This document shows positions 52,401 to 59,626 of a stretch of 64,000 nt of DNA, in pieces; position 1 is the stretch's first letter; each line of letters starts with the position of its first letter. A model generated the notes under the pieces. The model had not been told where the DNA came from. It was given only the letters and a program-made list of their open reading frames with translations, and ran no database searches. Source of the DNA: an uncultured Christensenellaceae bacterium (lineage in GTDB: Bacteria; Bacillota; Clostridia; Christensenellales; Borkfalkiaceae). The DNA is taken from NCBI GenBank assembly GCA_910586655.1, contig CAJUIR010000002.1:1-64000 (forward strand), written 5' to 3'. The position numbers were made by a program, and so were the translations under genes.

Positions 52401-53154
52401 ATACGATACGGCGAAAGCGTTTGAAGACGCGGGCGCCAAGGCGGATATTTTCGTGATCCGTAACCGCACGCAGGAAGAGGTATTCCGCTCGGCGGAGAAA
52501 TTTGCCGCCGCAATGAAAAAGAGTCAGATCGTATTTATTCCCGGCGGATTTTCGGGCGGCGACGAACCGGACGGTTCGGGCAAATTCATCACGGCATTTT
52601 TCCGCGGCGAACAGATCAAAGAGGAAGTCCGTGCCCTGCTCGACGAGCGCGACGGATTGATGGGCGGGATCTGCAACGGATTTCAGGCGCTGATCAAATT
52701 GGGGCTGGTGCCGTACGGCAAGATCATCGAAACCGACGAAACGTGTCCCACTCTTACATACAATAATATCGGCAGGCATCAGTCGCGCATCGTAAACGTG
52801 CGCGTCGCGTCGGTCAAATCGCCTTGGCTTTCGGGCGTATGCGTCGGCGACGTCATCTCCGTTCCCATTTCTCACGGCGAAGGGAAGTTCGTTGCGGACG
52901 CCGAACTTTTGAAAAAACTTGCCGAGAACGGACAGATCATGACGCAGTACGTCGATCTTGACGGCAACGCTACGATGGACGTGCGTTTCAATCCCAACGG
53001 CAGCGCGAACGCCGTAGAGGGAATTCTTTCTCCGGACGGCAGAGTGTTCGGCAAGATGGGGCATTCCGAGCGCAAGGGTTACGGTCTGTACAAGAACGTA
53101 CCTGGAAATTACGACATGAAACTGTTTGAAAGCGCAGTGAGATATTTTAAATAA
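49459..53154 (+). CDS. purL: FGAM synthase, large single-chain type
   Basis: The 1231-residue protein joins the synthetase (residues ~1-950) with a C-terminal glutaminase (~975-1231). The synthetase shows DTYWSDHCRHTTF and NETHNHPTEIEPFGGAATCIGG. The glutaminase has PRVLIPVFPGTNCEYD, the nucleophile in GGICNGFQALIKLG and HSERKGYG. It thus needs no PurS or PurQ, unlike Bacillus. The length fits the clade II single-chain form seen in Clostridia. A good GGAGGGAG lies upstream. Confidence 0.95.
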   Translation: MVYRIYVEKKAGFDVEAKTLLSDVRELLGFKNVENIRILNRYDAEEIEEELFQRCVRTVFSEPQMDTATEGAAGLESARVFAVEYLPGQFDQRADSAAQCIQLVSMGSRPVVRTAKVYAIYGNVSETELSAIKHYVINPVESREASLAIPVTLKIDHPVPTEVETLHGFLQLDEKGLSSFVKKYALAMDEDDIKFCQDYFKTEQRDPTLTEIRMIDTYWSDHCRHTTFLTTIDNVKFEDKLLQDAYDDYLAARQELGRTKPKNLMDIGTIAAKLLKKRGLLEKLDESEEINACTVKIKVEVDGNEEDWLLLFKNETHNHPTEIEPFGGAATCIGGAIRDPLSGRSYVYAAMRVTGAANPLRPVSETMKGKLPQRKIVTTAAAGYSSYGNQIGLATGQVDEIYHEGYAAKRLEIGAVIAAAPQENVRRETPSAGDKVILLGGRTGRDGCGGATGSSKSHTLESLTHCGAEVQKGNAPEERKLQRLFRNRDATLLIKRCNDFGAGGVSVAIGELADGLEIDLNAVPKKYDGLDGTELAISESQERMAVVVEADKVDEFIYLAEKENLEATVVATVTATPRLVMNWNGKTIVDISRKFLNSNGAEKHIDIAPLPVEDYRKTQFKTFTEEYNRLADDLNVCSKRGLSERFDSTIGAGTVLMPFGGAYQMTPPQAMVHLVSVEQGHTDTVSYMAWGGNPYVMEKSPYHGAYLAVVESVSKLIATGASFKDVYLTFQEYFLKPGKDAARWGQPLAALLGAFKAQTELGVAAIGGKDSMSGSFEKIDVPPTLVSFAVTTGKAREVVSPEFKSAGHKVVLLLPEYDENGLPKTESLIQNFNTVTNLLRLKEAVSVYTPVYGGVAEGVLKMCLGNRIGFRYATDLPLEDIFGYRYGAFILELNENAVPVGTVLGETTELEIISKGLETVSLDSLQKRYEEKLEPVYACNIPAPSQRAENISYDRPGSLMCNQKCAKPRVLIPVFPGTNCEYDTAKAFEDAGAKADIFVIRNRTQEEVFRSAEKFAAAMKKSQIVFIPGGFSGGDEPDGSGKFITAFFRGEQIKEEVRALLDERDGLMGGICNGFQALIKLGLVPYGKIIETDETCPTLTYNNIGRHQSRIVNVRVASVKSPWLSGVCVGDVISVPISHGEGKFVADAELLKKLAENGQIMTQYVDLDGNATMDVRFNPNGSANAVEGILSPDGRVFGKMGHSERKGYGLYKNVPGNYDMKLFESAVRYFK

Positions 53155-53201
53155 TTTCTAAGTAAAATCGAAACAAAACTTTTCGGCAGGAGGGGTTGAT
53201 C

Positions 53202-54866
53202 ATGAAAACGGATATCGAAATTGCACAGGAAGCGAAGTTAGAGCCTATTTCTCTCGTTGCTGCGCGAGCCTCTTTAAGTGAAGATGAAATCGAATATTAC
53301 GGCAAATACAAAGCGAAGATCGACCTTTCCGTTCTCTCTCGCAAAAGGCAAGACGGGAAACTGGTTTTGGTCACCGCGATCACGCCCACGCCTGCAGGCG
53401 AGGGAAAGACCACGACGACGATCGGGCTTGCCGACGGCTTGAAGCGCATCGGAAAAAACGTAATCGTCGCGCTTCGCGAGCCTTCTCTCGGACCCGTGTT
53501 CGGGATCAAGGGCGGCGCGGCAGGCGGCGGGTATGCGCAGGTCGTTCCGATGGAAGAGATCAATCTGCACTTCACGGGCGACTTCCATGCGATCGGCGCC
53601 GCAAATAATTTACTTGCCGCGATGCTCGACAATCATATTTTTCAGGGCAACGAATTGGGCATCGATCCCGAAAAAATCACTTGGCGCAGATGCGTCGATA
53701 TGAACGATCGCCAACTCCGCAACGTGGAGGACGGTCTGGGCGGCGGTAAAAACGGCGTTCCGAGAAAGGACGGTTACGATATAACAGTCGCGAGCGAGAT
53801 CATGGCGGTGCTCTGTCTTGCGACCTCTCTCGGCGATTTAAAGGCGCGTCTCGGACGGATCATTGTCGGCTATAATTACGACGGGCAACCCGTAACCGCG
53901 GGCGACTTAAAAGCCGCGGGAGCAATGTGCGCGCTTTTGAAAGACGCGTTAAAGCCCAATCTCGTTCAGACGCTCGAAGGGACGCCCGCCATCGTTCACG
54001 GAGGTCCTTTCGCCAATATCGCGCACGGCTGTAATTCCATCGTAGCAACCAAAGCAGCGTTAAAACTGGGCGATTACGTAATTACGGAGGCAGGTTTCGG
54101 CGCGGACTTGGGCGCGGAAAAATTCCTCGACATCAAGTGCCGTTTTGCAGGGCTTACGCCTGCGGCGGTCGTTGTGGTGGCAACGGTGCGCGCGTTGAAA
54201 ATGCACGGCGGGCTAGCAAAAACCGAACTCGCGGAAGAAAATCTTCCTGCGCTAGAAAAAGGGTTGCCTAATTTGATGCGCCACGTTTCCAACATGACCA
54301 ACGTTTATAAACTTCCCGCGGTGGTGGCGATCAACCGCTTCCCGACCGATACCGACGCCGAGATTGCGCTCGTCATGGAAAAGTGCAAGTCGCTGGGCGT
54401 CAACGTCGTCTTGTCCACCGTTTGGGCGGAGGGCGGCAAGGGCGGAGAAGCACTTGCGGAAGAGATCGTCCGTCTGACGCAGAAAGAAAATCATTTTGAA
54501 TTCTGCTATCGGAGCGATCTTCCCATTAAAGAAAAAATCAACGCGGTCGTCACCAAAATTTACGGCGGAAAAGGCGTGAAATATTCCGAAGAAGCGGACG
54601 CTCAGATCGTACGGCTCGAAGAACTCGGATTCGGAAACACGCCGGTGTGTATCGCAAAGACGCAATATTCGTTTTCGGACGATGCGGCGCGGCTGGGCGC
54701 GCCCGAAGATTTTTTCGTTACGGTGCGCAGCGTAAAAGTTTCGGCAGGCGCAGGGTTTGTCGTTGTGTTAACGGGGAATATCCTGACCATGCCGGGTCTT
54801 CCCAAAGTACCTGCCGCCGAGAAGATCGACATCGACGAAAACGGAAAAATCACGGGGCTGTTTTAA
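53202..54866 (+). CDS. fhs: Formate-tetrahydrofolate ligase
   Basis: The 554-residue protein has the P-loop TPAGEGKTTTTIGLADGL, EPSLGPVFGIKGGAAGGGYAQ and NIAHGCNSIVATKAAL. It makes 10-formyl-THF from formate and ATP. That cofactor feeds PurN and the AICAR transformylase, so its place at the end of the pur operon is logical. It is also the entry step of the Wood-Ljungdahl methyl branch, but no other such genes are here. ATG 53202 has CAGGAGGGG before it; the TTG at 53196 is too close. Confidence 0.96.
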   Translation: MKTDIEIAQEAKLEPISLVAARASLSEDEIEYYGKYKAKIDLSVLSRKRQDGKLVLVTAITPTPAGEGKTTTTIGLADGLKRIGKNVIVALREPSLGPVFGIKGGAAGGGYAQVVPMEEINLHFTGDFHAIGAANNLLAAMLDNHIFQGNELGIDPEKITWRRCVDMNDRQLRNVEDGLGGGKNGVPRKDGYDITVASEIMAVLCLATSLGDLKARLGRIIVGYNYDGQPVTAGDLKAAGAMCALLKDALKPNLVQTLEGTPAIVHGGPFANIAHGCNSIVATKAALKLGDYVITEAGFGADLGAEKFLDIKCRFAGLTPAAVVVVATVRALKMHGGLAKTELAEENLPALEKGLPNLMRHVSNMTNVYKLPAVVAINRFPTDTDAEIALVMEKCKSLGVNVVLSTVWAEGGKGGEALAEEIVRLTQKENHFEFCYRSDLPIKEKINAVVTKIYGGKGVKYSEEADAQIVRLEELGFGNTPVCIAKTQYSFSDDAARLGAPEDFFVTVRSVKVSAGAGFVVVLTGNILTMPGLPKVPAAEKIDIDENGKITGLF

Positions 54867-55867
54867 TGGAGCAACTGCAACGGTTACAACAAGCGGTACC
54901 GCCTCTCATGGGGTGGTACCGTATTCATAAACGCATTCTCCCTTGGCGCGGGACGAACGACGCATACCGTGTCTGGATTTCGGAAATCATGTTACAGCAG
55001 ACGCGCGTCGAAGCAGTGAAGGAATATTATATACGTTTTTTAGATCGGTTTCCGAATGCGCGTGCGCTTGCGGAAGCGGATCAGGACGAAGTTCTCAAAT
55101 ACTGGGAAGGACTGGGTTATTATTCCCGCGCCCGTAATTTACATGCCGCGTCGAAGATCATTGCGCAAAAAGGTTTCCCTGCAACGTGGGACGGGGTGCG
55201 TGATCTTCCGGGAATCGGCGATTATACGGCGGGCGCGATCTGTTCGATTGCCTACGATATGCCGTGTCCTGCCGTGGACGGAAACGTGCTTCGCATCTTA
55301 ACGCGTTTGTTTGCGGACGGAAGCAATATAGACGAAGCGAATACGAAAACAAAATTTTCCGAATTGCTCCGAAAAGTGTATCCACGCGAGGCGGGCGATT
55401 TTTGTCAGGCGCTGATGGAACTCGGTGCAACCGTCTGTGTTCCCAACGGCGCGCCGATGTGTGGGAACTGTCCGTGGGAATCGCTATGCAAAGCGCATTC
55501 GGAGGGGGAAGAGGAGGACTTTCCCGTCCGCGCCCCCAAACGCGCGCGGAAAGTGCAGACGCTGACTGTATTTGTGTTGGAACACGAGGGAAAGTATGCG
55601 ATCCGAAAACGGAGCGAAAAAGGGTTACTGGCAGGCATGTGGCAGTTTCCAGTATATGAAGATATGCCCGAACCTTCCGCTTACGGTGCGGTGTGCAAAG
55701 AAAAACGGGCAAAACATATTTTTACGCACGTCGAATGGCATATGACGGGCTATCTCATACAAACACAAGAATTTTTATCTGATTTCGTATGGGTCACGGC
55801 AGAAGAACTGCGCGGGGAATACGCGCTTCCTTCGGCGTTCAAAGCGTTCATGCCGTGGGTAAAATAA
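54866..55867 (+). CDS. mutY: Adenine DNA glycosylase
   Basis: The 333-residue protein has the MutY start LPWRGTNDAYRVWISEIMLQ, helix-hairpin-helix LPGIGDYTAGAI with catalytic Asp in PAVDGNVLRIL, a [4Fe-4S] Cys set and a C-terminal NUDIX-like domain (~225-333). It removes A opposite 8-oxoG. The first gap in the Cys set is seven residues (CVPNGAPMC), one more than the usual six. The ATG overlaps the fhs stop (TAATG). Confidence 0.93.
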   Translation: MEQLQRLQQAVPPLMGWYRIHKRILPWRGTNDAYRVWISEIMLQQTRVEAVKEYYIRFLDRFPNARALAEADQDEVLKYWEGLGYYSRARNLHAASKIIAQKGFPATWDGVRDLPGIGDYTAGAICSIAYDMPCPAVDGNVLRILTRLFADGSNIDEANTKTKFSELLRKVYPREAGDFCQALMELGATVCVPNGAPMCGNCPWESLCKAHSEGEEEDFPVRAPKRARKVQTLTVFVLEHEGKYAIRKRSEKGLLAGMWQFPVYEDMPEPSAYGAVCKEKRAKHIFTHVEWHMTGYLIQTQEFLSDFVWVTAEELRGEYALPSAFKAFMPWVK

Positions 55868-55916
55868 GATTTGCCCTGACTCAATTTTCCTATCTTATTT
55901 CAGTCCCGAATCCATG

Positions 55917-55953
55917 AAACCGCGTTGACAAGGGCGCGGTTTTTTGCTATAAT
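55917..55953 (+). promoter_or_regulatory. Terminator with the tmk promoter's -35 in its loop
   Basis: AAACCGCG (55917-55924) and CGCGGTTT (55935-55942) form an 8-bp stem with a T-run, ending the mutY transcript. The loop starts with TTGACA (55925-55930), and TATAAT follows after 17 bases (55948-55953). The design is the same as at 1216-1253. Confidence 0.8.
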
Positions 55954-55962
55954 CGGGGCGTT

Positions 55963-56610
55963 ATGGAAACAATGCCCACGAAAGGTAAATTTATTGTCTT
56001 TGAAGGAACGGACGGCAGCGGCAAGAGCACGCAGATGAAACTGCTCGGCAAGTATTTGCAAGAGAAAGGCGTCCCTTGTTATTTCACGCATGAACCGACC
56101 GACTCGCCGTTCGGCGCGCTGTTGCGTTCCTGTTTATCGGGGCGCATCGACGCGGACGAGCATGCCATCGCGCTTTTGTTCGCGGCGGACAGGATCGACC
56201 ACATCACTAATTCCGTCAACGGCATTCGTTCCAAGTTGGAAGCAGGATACACCGTTTTATGCGACAGGTATTATTATTCTTCCTTTGCCTATAACGGCGG
56301 GTTTGTTCCGATCGAGTGGGTAAAGACGCTTAATGCGCCCGCCGTGGACATGCTGCGACCCGATCTTGTGATTTATCTCGATCTTTCCGCCGAAGCAAGC
56401 ATGAAGCGGGTGCTTCGGCGCGGCAAAACCGAGCGCTATGAAACGCAGGAGAAACAAAAGAAGATCCGCGAAAACTTTTATGAAGTATTCAAACAGTTAA
56501 AGGATGAAAACATCCGCGTGATCAAGAGCGAAGACGATAAATTTGCAACGCAGTCGCATATCCGTTGCGCCGTAGAGGAAATTTTGGGGGACGCATGGAA
56601 AAAGAATTGA
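55963..56610 (+). CDS. tmk: Thymidylate kinase
   Basis: The 215-residue P-loop kinase has FEGTDGSGKSTQM (13-25), the DRYYYSS motif (~102) and a Lys/Arg-rich lid. It makes dTDP. The -10 box ends only 10 bases before ATG, so the mRNA would have almost no 5' leader and no Shine-Dalgarno. An alternative ATG at 55972 (MPTKGKF) is not better supported. It overlaps rimM by 16 bases. Confidence 0.93.
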   Translation: METMPTKGKFIVFEGTDGSGKSTQMKLLGKYLQEKGVPCYFTHEPTDSPFGALLRSCLSGRIDADEHAIALLFAADRIDHITNSVNGIRSKLEAGYTVLCDRYYYSSFAYNGGFVPIEWVKTLNAPAVDMLRPDLVIYLDLSAEASMKRVLRRGKTERYETQEKQKKIRENFYEVFKQLKDENIRVIKSEDDKFATQSHIRCAVEEILGDAWKKN

Positions 56611-57095
56611 TCGTGGGCGAAGTTCTCAAGCCGCAGGGGATCCGCGGCGAACTGAAAATCAAACCGTTTACCGATACGCCCGAAGACTTTCGCGCGATCA
56701 AACGCGTTCTCTTGGACGGCGCGGAATATAAAGTGCTTTCCGTCCGTACGGCGGGGGGAGCGGTTTATCTGGGACTTCGCGGCGTTGCAGACCGCAACGG
56801 CGCGGAATTGCTCCGCGGGAAACAAGTTGTGATCCCGCGCGAGGAAGCGCCCGAACCGCCCGAAGGAAGTTATTATATCGCCGATTTACTCGGCGCGCAA
56901 GTGGTTTCCGAAACGGGCGAGCCGCTCGGCACGCTTGTAAATATCCGCAGCGCGGCAACCGACGTTTACACCTTGGAACGGGACGGAAAAGAAATTATGT
57001 TTCCTGCGGCAAGCGGCGTGATTTCGGAGGTCGACGTCGGAGGAAAAATCATAACGGTCAACCGTAAGCGGTTTTTTGAGGTTGCCGTTTTATGA
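56595..57095 (+). CDS. rimM: Ribosome maturation factor RimM
   Basis: The 166-residue protein has the family N-terminus VGEVLKPQGIRGELKIKPFT and a C-terminal PRC-barrel domain (YIADLLGAQVVSETGEPLG). It helps 30S subunit assembly. It starts within the tmk end and overlaps trmD by 4 bases, the usual rimM-trmD order. Confidence 0.93.
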   Translation: MEKELIVGEVLKPQGIRGELKIKPFTDTPEDFRAIKRVLLDGAEYKVLSVRTAGGAVYLGLRGVADRNGAELLRGKQVVIPREEAPEPPEGSYYIADLLGAQVVSETGEPLGTLVNIRSAATDVYTLERDGKEIMFPAASGVISEVDVGGKIITVNRKRFFEVAVL

Positions 57096-57775
57096 GAATT
57101 ACGATATTAACGCTGTTTCCCGAAATGTTTTCTCCTCTGTTCGGCAGTATCGTCGGCAGAGCGGTGAAAGAGGGGAAACTCGCGATCGAGGTCGTAAATT
57201 TGCGCGACTATACCGAGGACAAGCACTTGAAGTGCGACGACTATCCTTTCGGCGGCGGTGCGGGCATGGTCATGATGGCGCAGCCCGTGGGCAGCGCGAT
57301 CGAAGCGATCGATCCCAAGCACGAAGCGCGGCGGATCTATCTTTCTCCGAAAGGTCGGACGTTTCGGCAGGAGAAGGTGTTCGAACTGACGGAATACAAA
57401 CATCTTGTGCTGTTGTGCGGACATTATGAAGGGATCGATCAGCGGGCGATCGATTTGTTCATCGACGAGGAAATCAGTATCGGCGATTACGTCTTGACGG
57501 GAGGGGAACTTCCCGCCATGGTGCTTGCCGACTGCGTGGCGCGCTACGTGGACGGGGTTTTGTCGCCCGAATCGCTGGTGCAGGAAAGTTTCTCGGAAAA
57601 CCTTTTGGAATATCCCCATTATACCCGACCCGTCGAATATCGCGGGATGTCCGTACCCGAAGTGCTGCGCAGCGGCAATCATGCGCAGATCGACAAGTGG
57701 CGCAGGGAGCAGGCTTTGGCGATTACGCGCAAAAACCGTCCCGATTTATTGAAAGACGGCGGAGAAGTTTTGTGA
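57092..57775 (+). CDS. trmD: tRNA (guanine(37)-N1)-methyltransferase
   Basis: The 227-residue SPOUT enzyme has ITILTLFPEMFSP, DDYPFGGGAGMVM, CGHYEGIDQRAID and SIGDYVLTGGELPA. It forms m1G37 in tRNAs and prevents frameshifts. Its stop overlaps the rbgA start (GTGA). Confidence 0.96.
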   Translation: MRITILTLFPEMFSPLFGSIVGRAVKEGKLAIEVVNLRDYTEDKHLKCDDYPFGGGAGMVMMAQPVGSAIEAIDPKHEARRIYLSPKGRTFRQEKVFELTEYKHLVLLCGHYEGIDQRAIDLFIDEEISIGDYVLTGGELPAMVLADCVARYVDGVLSPESLVQESFSENLLEYPHYTRPVEYRGMSVPEVLRSGNHAQIDKWRREQALAITRKNRPDLLKDGGEVL

Positions 57776-58629
57776 AAACGATTCAATGGTTCCCCGGGCA
57801 CATGGCGAAAGCCGTGCGCATGATGGAAGACAACTTGACTTTATGCGACGCCGTGGTGTTCGTACTCGACGCGCGCGCGCCCGCATCGAGTTTTAATCCC
57901 AAACTTCGGGATTTGGTAAAGAACAAGCCCGTTTTATATCTTTTCAATAAAGCCGATCTGGCGGACGGAAGTGCAGACGGACTCGTTTCACTGCTCAAAG
58001 AAAACGGAAAAAACGCGTTAAAGTTTTCGGCAAATTATTCGGGTGCGCTCCGTAAATTGCAAGAGGCGATGTCTGCGCTCGTCGCGGAAAAGAGCGGGCG
58101 GTTGAAAGAAAAAGGGTCCGCAAGACCCATGCGTTTTTTGATTGCAGGCGTACCGAACACGGGCAAGAGCACGGTCATCAATCTTCTTTCGGGCGGAAAG
58201 CGCGCGCAGACGGGAGATAAAGCGGGTGTCACCCGCGGGAAACAGTGGGTGAAATGCGGTGCGTTCGAATTGCTGGACACCCCGGGGACCATGCCTCCCT
58301 ATTTTGAAAATCAGAAATTTGCGCGGCGGCTTGCATACGTCGGTTCGGTGAACGACGATATTCTCGAATACGATGAGATCGCGTTGGCGCTTCTCGAAGA
58401 ACTATTTGCAACGTATCCCATTGGTCTTTCGGAGCGATACGGCATCACGGGCGGCGAGCCGCTTGAAATGCTGGATCAAGTGTGCGTGCGGAGAGGATTT
58501 ATTCTTCGGGGAAACGAGTACGATTACGAGCGCGGAGAACGCGCGCTCGTCGACGATTTCAGAAAAGGAAAACTCGGCAAAGTCTGTCTTGACAATCCAG
58601 ACGATTGCGCCGAGATCGGACTCATATAA
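57772..58629 (+). CDS. rbgA: Ribosome biogenesis GTPase A
   Basis: The 285-residue circularly permuted GTPase has WFPGHMAKA near the start, G4 NKADL, G1 GVPNTGKST and G3 DTPGT. RbgA/YlqF acts late in 50S assembly. I chose GTG 57772, which puts the conserved TIQWFPGHMAKA right at the N-terminus and has GGAG upstream. An earlier in-frame ATG at 57697 is inside trmD. Confidence 0.93.
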   Translation: MKTIQWFPGHMAKAVRMMEDNLTLCDAVVFVLDARAPASSFNPKLRDLVKNKPVLYLFNKADLADGSADGLVSLLKENGKNALKFSANYSGALRKLQEAMSALVAEKSGRLKEKGSARPMRFLIAGVPNTGKSTVINLLSGGKRAQTGDKAGVTRGKQWVKCGAFELLDTPGTMPPYFENQKFARRLAYVGSVNDDILEYDEIALALLEELFATYPIGLSERYGITGGEPLEMLDQVCVRRGFILRGNEYDYERGERALVDDFRKGKLGKVCLDNPDDCAEIGLI

Positions 58630-58652
58630 ACCATTCGGCGGTCATATACACT

Positions 58653-59273
58653 ATGGATTTACTGACTTTGGAACGGGAATATTTGCAAAAGGGTTTTACT
58701 GCGGTCGCAGGCGTAGACGAGGTGGGCAGAGGCCCGCTTGCGGGACCCGTCGTATGCGCGGCGGTCATTCTTCCCTTAGAGGAAGAAGTCAGGATCGCGG
58801 GCATCGACGACAGTAAAAAACTCTCGGCAAAAAAACGCGAATTGCTTGCGGAACAAATCAAACGGACGGCGCGCGCTTATTCGATTTGCGAAGTGGACGC
58901 GCAGACGATCGACGAGATCAACATTTTGCAGGCAACGCGTCTTTGTATGAAGCGCGCAGTCGAATCGCTGAGATTATCTGCGGACATGGTGCTGACCGAC
59001 GGCAATATGACGCTCGATATTTCTGTTCCGCAACGCAGTATCGTCAAAGGCGACGCGCTCGTATGCAGTATCGGCGCGGCGAGTATTCTTGCCAAAGTTT
59101 ATCGGGACACGCTGATGCGGGAATATGCAAAAGAGTTTCCCGAATACGGATTCGAGAAAAACGCCGGTTACGGCACGGCGGTTCATATTCAGGCGATCAG
59201 GGAGACGGGCATATGCAGAATTCACCGAAAGACTTTTGTCAAAAACTTTTGGGACGGCAAGGCGAGGAGTTGA
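58653..59273 (+). CDS. rnhB: Ribonuclease HII
   Basis: The 206-residue protein has the catalytic start VAGVDEVGRGPLAGPVV, DSKKLSAKKRE and IGAASILAKVYRD. It cuts RNA in DNA-RNA hybrids and at single ribonucleotides. ATG 58653 lies 24 bases after the rbgA stop, with GGCGGT upstream. The 3' end overlaps yraN by 61 bases. Confidence 0.94.
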   Translation: MDLLTLEREYLQKGFTAVAGVDEVGRGPLAGPVVCAAVILPLEEEVRIAGIDDSKKLSAKKRELLAEQIKRTARAYSICEVDAQTIDEINILQATRLCMKRAVESLRLSADMVLTDGNMTLDISVPQRSIVKGDALVCSIGAASILAKVYRDTLMREYAKEFPEYGFEKNAGYGTAVHIQAIRETGICRIHRKTFVKNFWDGKARS

Positions 59274-59572
59274 CCTGCAAGTATTTAAAAAAACACGGTT
59301 ACCGGATCGTCAAGCGCAATTATACGACGCCGTTCGGCGAAGCGGACATTATTGCAAACCGTGACGGAACGTACTGTTTTGTGGAAGTAAAGGCGCGCGC
59401 GGGCGACGGGTTCGGGCATCCCGCGGAGGCAGTGAACGAAGCGAAACAGCGAAAATACCGCCAAATCGCAGGTTATTTTTGCGCATGTCTGAAAGAAGAG
59501 GTGCCGATACGGTTCGACGTTGCCTCCGTTTTAGACGGGAAACTCGAATATTTCGAAAATGCATATATCTGA
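59213..59572 (+). CDS. yraN: YraN family nuclease-like protein (UPF0102)
   Basis: The 119-residue protein matches YraN: LGRQGEELTCKYLKKHGYRI, NYTTPFGEADIIA and FVEVKARAGDGFG, a restriction-endonuclease-like core with Glu-Asp and Glu-x-Lys motifs. Its role is not settled; it often lies next to rnhB. AGGGAGACGGG precedes the ATG. Confidence 0.9.
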   Translation: MQNSPKDFCQKLLGRQGEELTCKYLKKHGYRIVKRNYTTPFGEADIIANRDGTYCFVEVKARAGDGFGHPAEAVNEAKQRKYRQIAGYFCACLKEEVPIRFDVASVLDGKLEYFENAYI

Positions 59573-59626
59573 TCTATCAAAAAATAAAAAAATTCTGCCG
59601 CGCCGGTGCGCGGAACAAGGAGCAAT

